From Fratercula arctica (Eukaryota; Chordata; Aves; Charadriiformes; Alcidae): DNA of 64,000 nt. The stretch lies in contig CANTUZ010000001.1 in NCBI GenBank assembly GCA_947846985.1, forward strand, positions 151,620,447 to 151,684,446. The letters run 5' to 3'. The notes below the pieces were generated by a model. The model ran no database searches. It had not been told where the DNA came from and saw nothing but the letters and a program-made list of their open reading frames with translations. Positions 37,929 through 51,485 of this stretch are shown here, piece after piece (positions within the stretch are counted from its first letter, which is position 1; each line of letters starts with the position of its first letter). Position numbers and translations under genes: made by a program.

Positions 37929-40900
37929 AATCAAAGCGCCACAGGGGATATCTTTTCACACAAGCATCACAGTGCCCCCGAGTAAAATTAATTGTCCTCC
38001 CACCTTGTTCCCTGCTTCTCCCTTCTGTTCACCAGGGGGGAGACTTTCCAGGGATGCATTGGCGCAGACTATTTAAGCACATGAGACAACAGCAACAATA
38101 AGATTTAAAAGTACAGAAAAGGTCAAGGTCTGGGACTACACAGAAATTGTAGCAGGGATTATGCACAGCCAGTGCTTTGTTTCCAGCATCCAAACTGGAT
38201 ACTGGAAACTTCTCAACGCGATCCAAAATAGAAAGACATAAGGAGAAAAAAAAAAAAAAAAGTGGCAAAGCAGGGACGATGACACTCTACAGAGAAGGCA
38301 AACCCCAGAGGAACAGATTTCAGAACCAGCCCTTTCTCCATGGGTCACCTCCCTGAGTGGCCTTGCCCCTTCTTCGTGATCCTTGTGCCGCAGCACAGCC
38401 AGGGACGTGATCGAAAGTCAAACAGGTGACAGCCTTTACCTGCTGCCCACACGCACCAGCGCGCAAATGGTGCAAAGTGGTGGGCATCAATCCGACTTGC
38501 GACAGTCAAGAGGTCCTTTACACCTGATTCTTGCTCCTTCTCCAACCCTACCTGAAGATTCAGCTTCTCTATACTTAGCACATAGTGTGTGTACGTCTTT
38601 CTCCTCGACTTCAGCAATTACAGGCTCTCCAAGCCAGGCAATTAACATTTCCCTGTCTTTTGTTGGCAGCAGAGAAGGGGGATGAAAAGTAGATTTTTTT
38701 TTTTTTACTGCAGTTCAAGCATTTAAAAGTTTAACCAACTTTCAAAATTATATTCTACCCCTATGCATAAATGATGATCTACATGCACATATGCTTCCCC
38801 CAATATGGATATACATTTTCTCCCCCAAACCTCAGAGTACTTTCAGTTACTAATGAAGTACATAAAAGAGCGCATAATTAAGCAATGTAATAAATGGTGT
38901 ATTAGAAAGAAAACTAAAGCTCTTACACAGAACTGTAAAAAGAAGGTCTGAGCCCTGCTCTGAGCTGCGTGCAGAGAGAGATCTGTGAACCAGCATGGAG
39001 CTCTACCGAAACCATCAATGCCTTTTCCACGCGGAGCCGGGACCTCAGTTGGAAAGCCTCCCGCTGACCTTCCAGGGAAATTAGCAGCCAATGCTGCAAG
39101 TGAAAGTATCCAATTTAAGAGCACATGGCAACTATTTTTTTTTTTGCAGACAGAAATTAAACCCTTTTGGGGTGGAACTGTCAAAGACCAGTTCGGACCT
39201 AGCCCAACAGCCAGCTTCAAGGATGAGGAGCAGCGCCATAACCCCCCTCTAGCCATCGAGTTATCCTCAAGGTTTTGTCGTTGGTGAAATCTGTTCTATG
39301 TTGGTATGAGAAGATGCAGATGCCATGCACAAAAAAAAAATATATACTTTAATTGCAAATTAATTATTGCAGTTGGAGAGCAGAACAGTGTGCATCATCT
39401 CACAGCTTTATTCTTTTCGCCTTTGGTCCCTGTGAGAGCAGCGCCACGGCCTCTGCCCCGGCAAACTGCTCCACCTCCCCCAGAGCATCGGGAGCAAAGC
39501 CTAACAAAAAAATCAGAATTTCCTAACCCCTTCCTCCAGCAAACATCTACACCACTGAGCCGCCGCCTCCTTCTCCAGCACAAACCCCGTTGTAGCTCCT
39601 GCTTGTCAATAACCGTGTTGCCCACATGAGCGCGTTTACGCTGTGCTCCGGGATTACCTGGTTTTCCTCCGACTGCTGCAATTTGCATGACTCATTTGCG
39701 ACATGAAGTGCTAAATCGACTTCCTATGCCTTTTTCTGAATATGAGCAATTATCAAGAGAATCTGAGGCTGGTGAGGGAAAGCCCTGCTTACACAACTAC
39801 CCCCAGGGCATAGCTGTCAGTTCCTGGGGTTTGAGACAGGCAGCGACAACAGAAACTTCATCAGAGCATCACATTTGCTCCTAGACGTGGCTGCAAACAC
39901 ACCGCTGGATTGGGAGGGAAAGGATGAGCACAAAAATAGATATTTTTTAGCAGGTTTTGCCGGTATCTGGGATCATCGCGCTGGCAAAAGCCTGAACTCC
40001 CACAGCTGGGATCTCGTTTCTTAATGCCAAGGGCTGGGTTGCTGGGTTAAAAGGAGCACCTGGCATCACTCCCTGGTGACATCCCTGCTCATCTGGGAGA
40101 ACTGAGAAGCTTCAGCAGGTGGGGACATCCTTTTTCTGAGTGGGAACTTCTTGCCATACTGCCTGCCTTGAATAGCAGGGTGGGTGGTGGGAACGAAAGA
40201 GGAAATGCAGAGAAAGAAGGGGATTCAGCCTTTAAAGCTAAGGGAAGGAGATTTAATCCATTACTCACGTGCCTGCGTGCACAGGCTGTGAGCGCTGCAG
40301 TAAGCTCTATTCAGAGTGGGAGGGACTGAAAATCCTATTCCTGATGGAAAAGAGGTGGATATATGAAAACGGGCAGTGGGGAAGAAAGGGGTGAGGCAAC
40401 TTTACTCGTTCAGCATGCCAGGCTAGCCAGTGAGAAGTCAGTCTACTTTCAATGTCCATATTCGTTAAGGGCACACAAAGTTAATCCTCAGGATAACCCT
40501 CAACATTCACCCTCCAGGAAAACATACAAAAGTACTGATATTTATACACATGTGCAGGTGTACATGAGAATTTGCATTCCCTTAAATTTTTTATGGTTTG
40601 TTTTTTTTTTTTTTTTTAAACATGACTAAACAAGCAGCCAGCTTCTCTCCCCAGATCCAATGCCGATAGAGATGCCCACAAAGCCATTCACTTTTGGTCA
40701 GTGTTTGAAGCTCAAGTAGAGCATCAGTTACCTATCGGGTAACTGAGGGATGCGGAGGCTTAACATGGAGCAACCTGCCCTCACCTCAGCACATCACCAC
40801 GTTGGGCAGAGCAGCTCTGCCAGCACTGGCTCCGTTTAGCTCTCTGGCAAGTTACTGCTTTCTGCTACGTTCTATTTTATTTATTTATTTATTTATTTAC

Positions 40901-41876
40901 CGTTTTACAGCTATTTCTCAGCACTGCTCACCTTTCTGCACATGGGCTGCCATAGCTAGAAATATGCCCTGATTCCTGTTGCCAAGGTGTTCAGGGGAGG
41001 TGACAACAAGGGCCTGATCCTGGCTTGGAAGTGCCTGGGTGCTGCCCTTTCACCAATGTCACGGGTCAAACCAAGGTTTTTAGCCAATAGGTTTATTAAA
41101 AGAGGGATAACCAGAACCCCGGCATTTCTTTAGACAGTGGAAGTGAGACAACCTGACAGACATGGACTTACTCTGCAGTGGTTATCTTTCCTTGGTTGTA
41201 TCACAGCAAAGATAAGGGACAGAACTTGTAATTTTTGTCCTTACTGGAGATCCACAAAAAAAGTGGTTTTATAGTAACACACAGAACTCGTGTAAACACA
41301 ATTTAAGATTAATTCAATTACAAAAAGTCATTCCTGGCTTCTGTAGGGACCATTTGAAGCCCATAGGAGGCAGCACTGAGAAAATGAGAAATCAAATCAG
41401 CTACTTCTTGAAGCACAAGGTGGGGGGAGACAAGACACACATGAGTTACTCATTCAACACGAAGTGCACCATGCTTTTGTTTCTAATTACTACCTCGTCT
41501 GGATCACCCTGCTTTGGTTTATCTCAGCATGCTTTATAGAGAGGAGGAAGCCACCACTAGTCCCATTTTGTGGACCAGGAATCCGAAGCATGGCGAAAGG
41601 TCAGACAAATTCACCAGCACACCTTGAGCAGGACTAGACCCAGAAGTTCATTTCCTCAGTCCCTCTCCAGTGCTCTCTCGCTACAGGACATGGCTCCTAC
41701 AGAATTATTTTATTTATGGCAAAGATGCAAGCTTTTGCTCACTGCTTCTAAACGGCAAGCTAATGAGGTCCACGTTTCCAAAAAAAACCCAAAGGAAAGG
41801 AACCAGGAAAGGGAGCACCAGTAATGAATCTACCATGAAATAACATGCAGGGGTGGTGAAGTCTGTGCTGTTGTAA
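37929..41876. other. Intergenic DNA between CREB3L2 and DGKI, left part
   Basis: No gene was recognised. The stretch has poly-A and poly-T runs (about 38.25, 38.69, 39.14 and 40.60 kb), a TTTA microsatellite at 40.87 kb and a possible LTR start at 41057. Open frames here are short and match no recognised family. Upstream DGKI regulatory sequence may lie in the part nearest the CpG island. Confidence 0.6.
40874..40899 (+). repeat. (TTTA)n microsatellite
   Basis: About six tandem copies of a TTTA/ATTT unit in intergenic DNA. Confidence 0.9.
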
Positions 41877-42455
41877 AATCATAGAATCTTAGAATCAGAA
41901 TGGTTAGAGTTGGAAGGGACCTTAACGATCATCTAGTTCCAACCCCCCTGCTATGGCCAAGGACACCTACCGCTAGACCAGGTTGCTCAAAGCCCCATGC
42001 AATCTGGCTTTGAATACCTCCGGGGATGGGGCATCCACAATTTCTCTGGGCAATCTGTTCCAGTGCCTCATATTTCTTCCTGATGTCTAATCTAAATCTC
42101 CCCTCTTTCAGTTTAAAACCATTACCCCTCATCCTATCACTACCCTCCCTGATAGAGTCCCTCCCCATCTCTCCTGTAGGCCCACTTTAGGTACTGGAAG
42201 GCTGCAATAAGGTTTCCCCGGAGCCTTCTCTTCTCCCAACTCTTTCAGCCTGTCTTCATAGTAGGGGTTCTCCAGCCCTCTGATCATCTTCATGGCCCTC
42301 CTCTGGACTCAATCCAACAGGTCCATGTCCTTCTTACGTTGGGGGCCCCAGAGCTGGACGCAGTACTCCAGGTGGGGTCTCACAAGAGCAGAGTAGAGAG
42401 GCAGAATCACCTCCCTTGTCCTGCTGGCACTTCTTCTGATGCAGCCCTGGATGTA
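41877..42455 (-). mobile_element. CR1 LINE, 5'-truncated and frame-broken
   Basis: A second CR1 3' end in minus orientation. The plus strand starts with AATCATAGAATCTTAGAATC and then the standard GGTTAGAGTTGGAAGGGACC block. Moving right it covers the C-terminal ORF2 region and reaches the reverse-transcriptase end, where the minus strand encodes [20 protein letters not shown], a hallmark CR1 segment. The frame is interrupted: the part near 41930-42170 and the part near 42310-42450 are in different frames, so this copy is degenerate. It is longer than the copy at 37.5 kb and belongs to a different CR1 subfamily, judging by its tail. Confidence 0.93.
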
Positions 42456-44640
42456 CAAGCAACAGCTAACAGCAAAGGGTGAAGACGTACTACCCGAACC
42501 ACACCATGAGAGGCATTGCAAGGTGCATTTGGACACCCTTCCCTGCAATGGGAATCAGCCTGAGAAACCAGTATCAAAATCCAGCCTTGAATTCAAACAG
42601 TAACATGCGTTTCAAAGAACAGCATGTACCGGGGGGTGATAGGTAGCGAGGCTGACAGCTCATCACCCAGCAGTTCTCCATTGTATGTGGGTTTCTTTTT
42701 TACTCACAGACTCCCTGCAGCATCGCCTGCTGCGTGATGCTTTAAGGGTAATACAGAGACCCGAGGAGATTCTTAACCAATCATTAACCACCAGTCGGTG
42801 TTTTGTATGCTCGGAGGAACTGAGCTCAGCTAAAACTAAGGCGAGGGTAACTTCCCCAATCAGTCAGTCTAACGATTTTCCTCTAAAAATGTTATGTATG
42901 GCCTGACGCTGCTAACAAGTGCCCTGGATCAATAGTTCTGGCAAGTGAAACTGTCTGTTCGGAAAGCAAGGGGCACCCAGAGGCAGCAGGAGAAAGACAG
43001 CAGCCGCAATAACCTCTGGAATGATGAGAGCAAAGGAGCGGGATGCAGTACCCCGCACGGACAAAGTACAGCCCTTCTCCCTCCACTTTCTAAGACAAAG
43101 CACCACAGACCTCCTTCGTTCAGGTAGAGAAACCAAATTTTGTGAGAAAGAGCTGCTTCACCATCTGCTGTGACCAAGGAGGTTGGTTAGACAATACGTC
43201 TGGTGGTGGAATCGGACCCTGCCCGAGAGAGCTGTTCCGCTACAGCCCTGCACGGAGGCTGCAAGTGCGATGGGACAGACCAAAAAGGCTGGATAGGGAA
43301 AAAATAAACCTCTCATTCCAATTTCATTTGCTTGCAATCATAAATGGTGGTAGACAAAAAAAGGCAATCCTTGGATTGCACCAGGGTAGAGCTTAGGAGA
43401 GAAATGCTATTTTTATATTTTTTTTTTCTTCACTGCCAATTTATTTTGCTACTTTAACCTCTTTAGCCCAAAATCGAGGTGTTTCTGAAAGTGTGCATCA
43501 GCCACAAATTTAGTGCAGGCCAGGATGTTCCAATTTTCATGGTATGCTGCCTTCCCCAACCTCTAGAGCAGCCTTCCTTAAGAGGCCTTGAAAAGGAGGC
43601 ACCAAAGCCATCTGTCATGCTCCCCTTTTCAGTTCAGTAAAGCTGGAAGTATTACTTCCATCGCTAGTATTTCCTGCGGAGGATAAGCTCTTGGCTGCTA
43701 TTATATGGATGCACGGTACTCATATACGAGGTCCCTTTCTTAGCAGAAAACCGGTGTAATACAAATGACCACACCATTTGTGAAGCCAGCTCTGCACAGG
43801 GTAATTTTCACATCTGCACTAGGCCATCCATCTCCACGTTCCCTTTGCTGCTGGATGACCAGCAAAGCCATAGAGTCCCCACACTGGAAGAAATTAGGTT
43901 ATTTTCTTTTCCACGTCTACTCAAAGCAGCAAAGGTCAACTCCGTCCCCTGCCTGGATGCTGCTTCTGGGCTGCGGGGCGTAATGCCAGCTGTTCGCACA
44001 GGCGAAATAGCAGCTTCTGAACTGCTGGAGAAAGCTCTGCAGCTACCTCAGGGTGAGTCAGGGTAAGGGAAGGAGCCGAGGCCAGCAGAGGACCCAACCT
44101 CTAAAAGCCCAAGCAGAAAGAGCTCTTTTAAGAGTTCACTTCAGTGTAAGCAATTAGTTGCCCAGTGTAAAATTAGTGCAGGGAAAGGCCTTACCTTCCA
44201 GAGGGCTCTTTGGCCCACACGTATCAAGCCCCAGCGTGCTCCGGCAGACTGGTATCACTAGGCTGAAGATAGTGCCCCCTTGAGCATCAGCCTTCCTGGA
44301 TCCCACTTTTACATGGAGAGAATTCAATATTAATGGGGCCATATCACACGGTTGCACTCAAGTGCCGTTATCACTAGTAAATGCCATCAGCCTAATTCCC
44401 ACCCATTACTGACAGATGCAATTCTCCGCTAATCTCAAAAAAGGGAAGGGGCAGCCAGCTCCAGTAAAAACCCACACCGTTGCTTTTAACCTTCTCTGTC
44501 TAGCAACGTGCTGAATTACCGGGGTTCTGCCCTGTTGAAGACAAATACATTGCGCACAGCGCCGCACTTGGGAAAGCCAAGGGACCATATCTTCTCCAAC
44601 CATGAGGCAGGCAAACGAGTTGTACTTGCTTTTTCTACAG
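42456..44640. other. Intergenic DNA, right part, no gene recognised
   Basis: Unique-looking sequence with a poly-T run near 43.42 kb and short open frames in all phases. No known protein family, RNA gene or repeat was recognised. It lies downstream of the predicted CREB3L2 polyadenylation site. Confidence 0.5.
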
Positions 44641-44646
44641 AAAATA

Positions 44647-44652
44647 TTTATT
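44647..44652 (-). terminator. CREB3L2: Candidate distal polyadenylation signal AATAAA
   Basis: Canonical AATAAA on the minus strand, read as CGCAAATAAATATTTTC. It is the farthest candidate that still gives a 3' UTR of plausible size. Not confirmed. Confidence 0.35.
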
Positions 44653-46653
44653 TGCGAGAAATGAAAAGCATAACATACTTAGCTACATACATGTTTAGGC
44701 TACAAAAGCAGGTAGTCTGTTCTTTCATAGAATCAAGCAGACGATTTAAAAAGGAAAAACAGCGATTTCTTTTCACCCGATGGCCGTGTTTGCAGTGTGA
44801 ACAATCAAGGTGGGACCATATCCAGATGACTTGTACAAAAATGGGGAGGCCATTGAACACACTTGCACCGAGTAAAACAGACTTACAGCAAAAGAACAGA
44901 GATATCTGCAGTCAGAAAAGGCTCCAATGCAGTTTACCAAGGAGTTTGGGGGGGGGGGCGTGGGGGTGCTTTTGCACGAATATCACTGTCCTTTTCATCT
45001 TAAATAGTTTTGAATGTTTGCACAAACCCATGCTGTATCCACATGAGCGGAGGGAAAGGGAAAGATCAGCTGAAATGCCCTGGGGGTGTCACACGCAGAG
45101 TGACTCAGAGTCACACGGAATTGTTTTTCACGGCCCAAGGCAATGGCTTTGGCCCTGGATATGTCTTTCTCTTCAAGCGGGTAACACCAGGTACTTTACC
45201 CTTGGAAGGCCCAGCAAATCTCCGGGAAATCGTGATGTACTTACATCACTGCGTGTCCCTCAGAGCAAACTGCTGCCCCTCCCTGGCATCTTTCTGCACC
45301 TCTGGGGCAGATAGGGCAGTCCTGCTCCCAGGGAAGGGGGAGATCCTTAGGGTCCTCTCCCAGAAGACCAGGTCAACAAATTGTGTTCCTCGAGCTGTCA
45401 GCTCCCAGGGGCCACTTTTTAAGGCTTACTTACACCATTTTAAGGAAAAAAACCACAAAACAATAACAAAACATTCAAAGCCATAATTCTGCAGAACAAA
45501 AATGACACCCGAAGATACAATAAAGCTTAAAGTAATAATTTTTTTGTACCAAGCCAGAGCCTGTCATACAGAAAGGCCAGACAATTTATGCATACACACC
45601 AAATGACACAGTGCAACAACGCTCAGTCAAAAAATGCTAATAGGACAGACTTCAGACAGCAATTCACACGACAGTTTTACAAGTGCTCGGTGATGTGGAA
45701 TGCAAACAGGTTTCAGAGAGAAATGCCTGGACTTTCTGTTGCACCAAGTGGAATGTGCCCTGTGTGTTCAGGTAGATGCCTTTATTTAGTGATGCGTACT
45801 ACATTTGAAAAAAAAAACAACCAACCCTCTGTTTTTTTTTTTAATCGCTCACCATGCACACGTGCACAGATACACACACACGCTCACTCGTTCTTGCTAA
45901 CTGTACAAACGAAGAAAGCAAGACACCGTTACATCAGCACCATTGAATTAAAATCTGATATGGCAAAGTCAGACACGAGCAGAGTTCTGTTAAAAGAAAT
46001 TGATTACTTGCCTCTGCTTCCACCTCTCTCCTTCCCACTCTCTTAATTATGGGCTGCTAAAGTTCAAAAAGATTTTTACCTGCTGGTTGGAAGGAAAAAT
46101 GGCATATACCATAAAGGTCAGATATGCATAAACAGGACTGCATAGTATCAAAGAGCGAGGATAAAAGTAAAGCTAAAACAAGGGGGGAACTAATGAAAAA
46201 GATTATCATTGCTGATTTATGGAATCAAGAACTAGGAAGTTTCCCTGTGATGTCAGGAGTCCCCTCGTCGGCCACTTGTTTCAGTTTTTCTGTAAGACAG
46301 GTCTACAAATCCAGCTTTCCCACGTTTTGTTTTCACCTATTCAGTTCCAGCTCTTAGAGGAAGAGTATGGAGATGGGCTTTAGGGCAGAAAAGAGACTAC
46401 TGGTAATAAAGAATATTGAAACTCCATTTCAGCATCACAAATGAGAGTTTCCTGCGAGATGCACTCTTTTCTATGTAGGAAGTCAATTCAGGTATACACC
46501 TGGGTGAAGAAGAAAAAGGCCTGACATGAAAACCACAAAAACAAATGGCAATTTCCCTCTCAGTCCTGGAGTCTCCAATGGATGCCGACCACCTAAGCAA
46601 TGCAGTAGTCACTGAGATCACCCCTCAGCATATCCCTGAATGCCCACTGTCAT

Positions 46654-46659
46654 TTTATT
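46654..46659 (-). terminator. CREB3L2: Candidate proximal polyadenylation signal AATAAA
   Basis: Canonical AATAAA on the minus strand (GGCCAATAAAATGACAG). It would give a 3' UTR of about 4.8 kb, also consistent with the recalled human length. It competes with the signal at 44647. Confidence 0.3.
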
Positions 46660-47558
46660 GGCCACGAGAAAGCTACAACATCTTGGCCCGTTGATTGAAG
46701 CCTTACATCTTACTTGTAAAGACCTTAACACGTAAGCTAGTTCATTCACCTTTGCAGCCCCCAAAGTTGTTTATCCTTAACCCTATAGTGCAAAGCAGCA
46801 ACACACCATGGCTCTACACTACTTATATAGGCGAGTATAACTTTAGCAGTTGTAAAGTACTGACCTACCATTTCACCTTCAGAATACAAAATGTTCCCTT
46901 TCTAATTAGTGACTTGAGAAAGAAATATTTTAGTCACCAAGAGTATAAAAATACCCCATATATTTCTGTTCTTAGTTGCGTGAGTTTTGTACAATGGCCT
47001 CTTGGCATTAACTAGAATCTAGAGCCCAAATACTCAGTGGAAATCCCTCCCAACGTAGCAATTAGTATCATTCATTTACTTGACCTACATTCTAAATGTG
47101 TCTAGACAGAATTCACTGCTGATAGTTTTGGGGGGATGGGAGTGGAGAGGTGGGCTGTTTTTGTTAGCAGGGAAAAAAAAAAACACCAACCCAAAGAAGA
47201 AAAGTTTTTATATTCTTTTTCAGCTCTACATTAGAAAAATCAAGAATACGTTGAGACACATTGTTTCACAGAGAGATATGGAAGAGGTCCCCTGCCAGTA
47301 TAAATCAGACCTGCAGCCTCCAAAAGCGGTAAGTGAGAAGCGTGCTGCGTTCCGTCAGCTGGGATCTGGCCTAAGAACCTCAGCCTAATCCATTATTAGT
47401 CTGTGCTGCTGAAAAACATTGAATGGTACGGATGAAATAAAGAGAAATGCATCAAAGAACTATAAATAGCCTGGGGAAAAAAAAAACCCAAACAATGTTA
47501 TCTACACACTGATAACAAGGTTAGAACTGTCACATGCCCTGTGCTTGATACTTTTTAA

Positions 47559-47585
<27 letters not shown>
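47559..47585 (+). repeat. (TA)n microsatellite
   Basis: About 13 uninterrupted AT/TA units inside the probable CREB3L2 3' UTR. Confidence 0.95.
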
Positions 47586-47590
<5 letters not shown>

Positions 47591-48598
47591 ATGCCCTACA
47601 TTCCTTCGTAGCTTATCTCCCTAGAAGCAAAGATGCGACAGATCTAGGCATGCTTTAAAGCTATAGGCCAAAAGGTAAGTTTACTAGTGTGTATAAAATC
47701 ATGGTGACAAGCACCATAATGTTACAGCTGAAAACTCTAAGGATCACTTAAGTCCACTAGTGGAAATGGAAATTAAGTAGCACATAAGGCCTTTGCCTAC
47801 CCTGCCCATACAAACACATTATTCTACAGCACCAAGTCACTGATCACTGGAAAAAGTATAACGGCAGAAGGCTATGACCTCAAGTAATATAGCTGAGCTA
47901 ATTAAAAGTGTTTATCCTGGCATCCTCCCTGAACACGCTTTACTACTCCTTCCCTATGCCCTTAACACAGAGCACATTCAGCTGCCTCTCCACGTGGTCT
48001 GTGGTGCACCGACATTCACGCTTGGGTCACCCCTGGACTGCCGAGGCTGGCAGTGCAATCGCACGTGTCCTGCCTCCTCTGTCCTCCTGCTAGGAACGTT
48101 ACCACAGGCATAAACTACCTTTGGAGACAGTGAGGTCCTTGTCACATAACAGCCTGTGGGTAGGCGATGACAGGAGATTCTTTGGCTCCTAGTACCTAGC
48201 AGAGAAACCTGTTCTATTAAGGCCCCCTGAAGAAAAAAGATCACACACATACCAAAGTAAAGCAAAGGTTTTTCTTACTATAAAAGAAGTAATATTTAAT
48301 ATCATAAATCCCCAAGCAATGCGTGTGCTAGGTCAAGAGATTCCCTAAAAGAGTACCTAAAAATAACTTAAAGGATTACACAAGATTATAGAAATAGATT
48401 ATCAAACAGTTACAAGAAAATTGGTATTGCCATACTGGCTTGGATGAATTAGTTCAGAGGCCTGACCCAGACTGCAGCCAGTTTAAAATGGTCCAGTTGA
48501 AATCATGACTATCTCCCAACCAGATTTGAACTGGCATGCCCAAATTAAGCAAATAAAATGGCAAAGCTTTAACGGTGACTAGGGCAGTAGGTTTCGGA

Positions 48599-48610
48599 GG
48601 GGGGGGGGGG
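48599..48610 (+). repeat. Poly-G run (12 G)
   Basis: A 12-base G homopolymer; in the CREB3L2 transcript it would be a C run. A shorter 10-G run lies at 44948-44957. Confidence 0.95.
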
Positions 48611-51485
48611 TTGTCTGGGTTTTGCGAAATTGTCTGCCCTTTAAGTATTGAGAAATAATTCCATTTTGGTTTTAACACAGTGAAGTCAGCTGTATCTGCG
48701 ATGGTAGGTGATCCATTTAACTGATAATGGGCATGAGCTCAGGCACGGTGCAAACTGCAAGACTAATAAGAGCAGAGTTGTGCTCGACAGCTTGGGGCCT
48801 CTTTTGCAGAAGACAACCATTCGGTTGCCCTCAGAGGTGGCAAACCATGGGTGCTCTGAAAAAAAAGACCATTTAAAGAATTTTCTAAACTATGACCTTG
48901 CCCACTCACACTGACCAGCCATACGGTAGTGGAAGGGTCAGTCCCAGCCTTCTTCTGTCACTTTGCTGACCTCGTGTGGCTAAGGAATGCAGCCATCCCT
49001 TGTGGCACCCTTGGTGGCACCCACCAGTGATCGTTATTTATGTGAAGCCTTAAATCATTGCTCGAAAAAAACCCATACAAAAGTCATTGGTGGATACTGG
49101 AATGATGCAGAGGACCCAGCAGGACCACTGTAAAGGGAGAGAGGTTTTAGGGAGGAGACTGACCCGTGCAAAGAAGAAGGGAACACTCACAAAATAGACT
49201 ACAATGGCATTTCTCCTCTCATTGCCACCAAAGGTAATATAATAAAAAGGCACGTGCATAGAAGAATAGGGCATTACCTAGAGAGCACGTCTGTACACCA
49301 AAACTTATTGCAATTTCATGGAGTCAGAGACATGTTTCACTGTCACTAACGTGAAACATGTTCTTAAAATGGCACAGTGAGGACTGATCCACAGACTGCT
49401 GTAACCCTCCAAATTCTTCCCACTAATTTCACTGAGATTTGAGTCAGGCCCGAGGGTGGCAAAAGAGGATACTGAAGGAAGAAAGTCTAAGGAGAATGAA
49501 GAACAAGAAAGGAGCTGGTGTGGCAGCTGCTGTAATAAAATACAAATCCAATATTTTACAAAATAGAATACTTGCAGGAAATATCTACTGTACATGGTAA
49601 AAAATTACTTGTAAGGCTACGTTAGTTTTTCCCTTATTTATCATTAGGAAAAAAAAAAAGAAAAAAGAGCTTCAAAATTGTTTATTCTTTTTTTAAATTG
49701 ACTTCTTCTGGTAGACTGTTAAGTAGCTATATGCTAGCCTGCTGAATTAGGATTTTCACATTAAATCCATCCTCAGTGGAGTCTGAGCACCCTTCTGTAG
49801 TAACCAGACAAACTCCTGCTCAAATCCTGGCATAGCTTCGACTGTGCCACTCCAAGGACAAATTGCAAGAAGCACAGGTCAGGCAAAGGCAGGAGCAGGG
49901 TACCGAGAGAGGGAAAACTCTTAAGGGCAACAGTTACATGGGACAAGGAGGAAACAAAGCAGGAAGAAGAGTACTGGGCCAGGATCGGACCTAAATACTC
50001 CTCTTGGCTTTTTCACTGAACTTGGGCCAGTCACTTTACCTCCATATGTGCCCATCTCATCCCTCTTTTGCCTTGCCTGATGCCTACATACTTAATTCCT
50101 CAGGTCAGGGGCTGTCTTGCCATAGAGTTAATACAGTATCTACCACCTCCAGGCCTGAACTGTGCCTAGCTGGGGCTACCTGTACCCCTTATCTTTTCGG
50201 CTAAGCAGTTGGTCTAAGATCACATCTCTGGAAAGGGAGGTAAGAGAAAGATAAGACCCATGGCTTAATTTATTTACCAATTCCGGTATGGGGGGAAGGA
50301 ACGGGTTTTCAGTGATATTTGTATGCCCGATTTCAGAGTTTGCCCAGACCGCTTGCAGGGTTAGGGAAGCTCAATTCTCTTCACTGCGACTGCTTGAACA
50401 AAATCTTGCAAAGCTAATAAATACTATTTACAACAGTAACAGAAAGATGGCAAGGAAAGGAAAACACAGGACAATCTGAGATTGGGTCTACATAAGAAAT
50501 TCCATCAACATATCTAGAAGCCAATAAATTAAATCCATATGGTCCTCTCAGGAGGCACTTCCGGTTTGAGCCCTACATTGATTTAGTTTGTTGGGAAGGA
50601 ACTGACTTAAGCTAAACATATTAGCCTTAAGCAGACTAAAGGACATCCATCCAAAACATTGCATAAATGTAATAAAACCTGCTTTCTAAACAGATTTAGT
50701 TAAACTACTGTAATTCTCTCACACAGACAAAGTGTGACAAGACAGCGACTGATGTTTGCTTGAATTCCAGAAGGGTGGAAGTGGTAGGGAAGCCTACCAG
50801 GGCTGCTTTCAACCCAGGGAAAAACCTACCCCACTAAATGATAAAGGGGCTGGAGAGGAGAAGAGAGAAAGAGCTAGGGGAGGACAATTCAGCAGTATAA
50901 TTGCCCACCCCTCTCCTGCCTGTACTGTTAACTCAACAATATCAGGGCCCATCCATGTCGCTTCGGAAGCACAGTCATCATGCTTCTCAATCCCCACAAA
51001 AGGCTCAAATGCTGTAGACCGGTAGGCACGGAGCTGTGGCAAGGTTCTGAGCAGCGCTATGCTGCATCTCCTCTTTCTCTCAATTCCCTCTCCCAAGAAA
51101 CCTGTCACCCACAAGCTCCCATCGGTTTTGCATATTTCACTCTTTTACAGAATGTCTTTGTGCTCAGATTAGGATGTGTGCATGCACGCACGCACACCCA
51201 CCAGTCACCGGCACACTGCTGGCATCATCTGCCATCATAATTCAATCCTGCCCTTGCGGTATCAGACAGGAAAGGAATAAAAGCAAAGACAGGAACTGTG
51301 CGCGAAGTGAGGAAGGGAGTTACAAAGGCAAGAGATCCCATCTGCAGTCACAGCCTCACCAGTCAATGCAGAAGTTGAACTCCCTCTCTTTTGTGCTTTG
51401 GTTCACTGAGGATGACAAGTCAGGGGGACTTTGGTTGAAAATATGTGGGAAAGAGGGAAGTCAAGAAAAAAGGCCTTTTTTATTT

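Larger units (their letters stand above)
44630..51485 (-). other. CREB3L2: Probable CREB3L2 3' UTR (extent uncertain)
   Basis: The region follows the CREB3L2 stop codon at 51486-51488. Human CREB3L2 has a 3' UTR that I recall as several kilobases long, so a similar length is expected. No splice-supported coding sequence appears here. Candidate AATAAA signals on the minus strand lie at 50269-50274, 49681-49686, 46654-46659, 45781-45786 and 44647-44652. The last gives a 3' UTR of about 6.8 kb and is followed by an A-rich TTTTCTGTAGAAAAAGCA stretch suitable for cleavage. The left limit is a guess, and alternative polyadenylation is likely. The region contains a TA microsatellite at 47.56 kb and G runs at 44.95 and 48.60 kb. 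Confidence 0.55.

Noticed and set aside
40363..40629. 88-codon plus-strand frame in intergenic DNA
   Set aside because: It ends in a poly-T tract read as Phe residues; chance frame.
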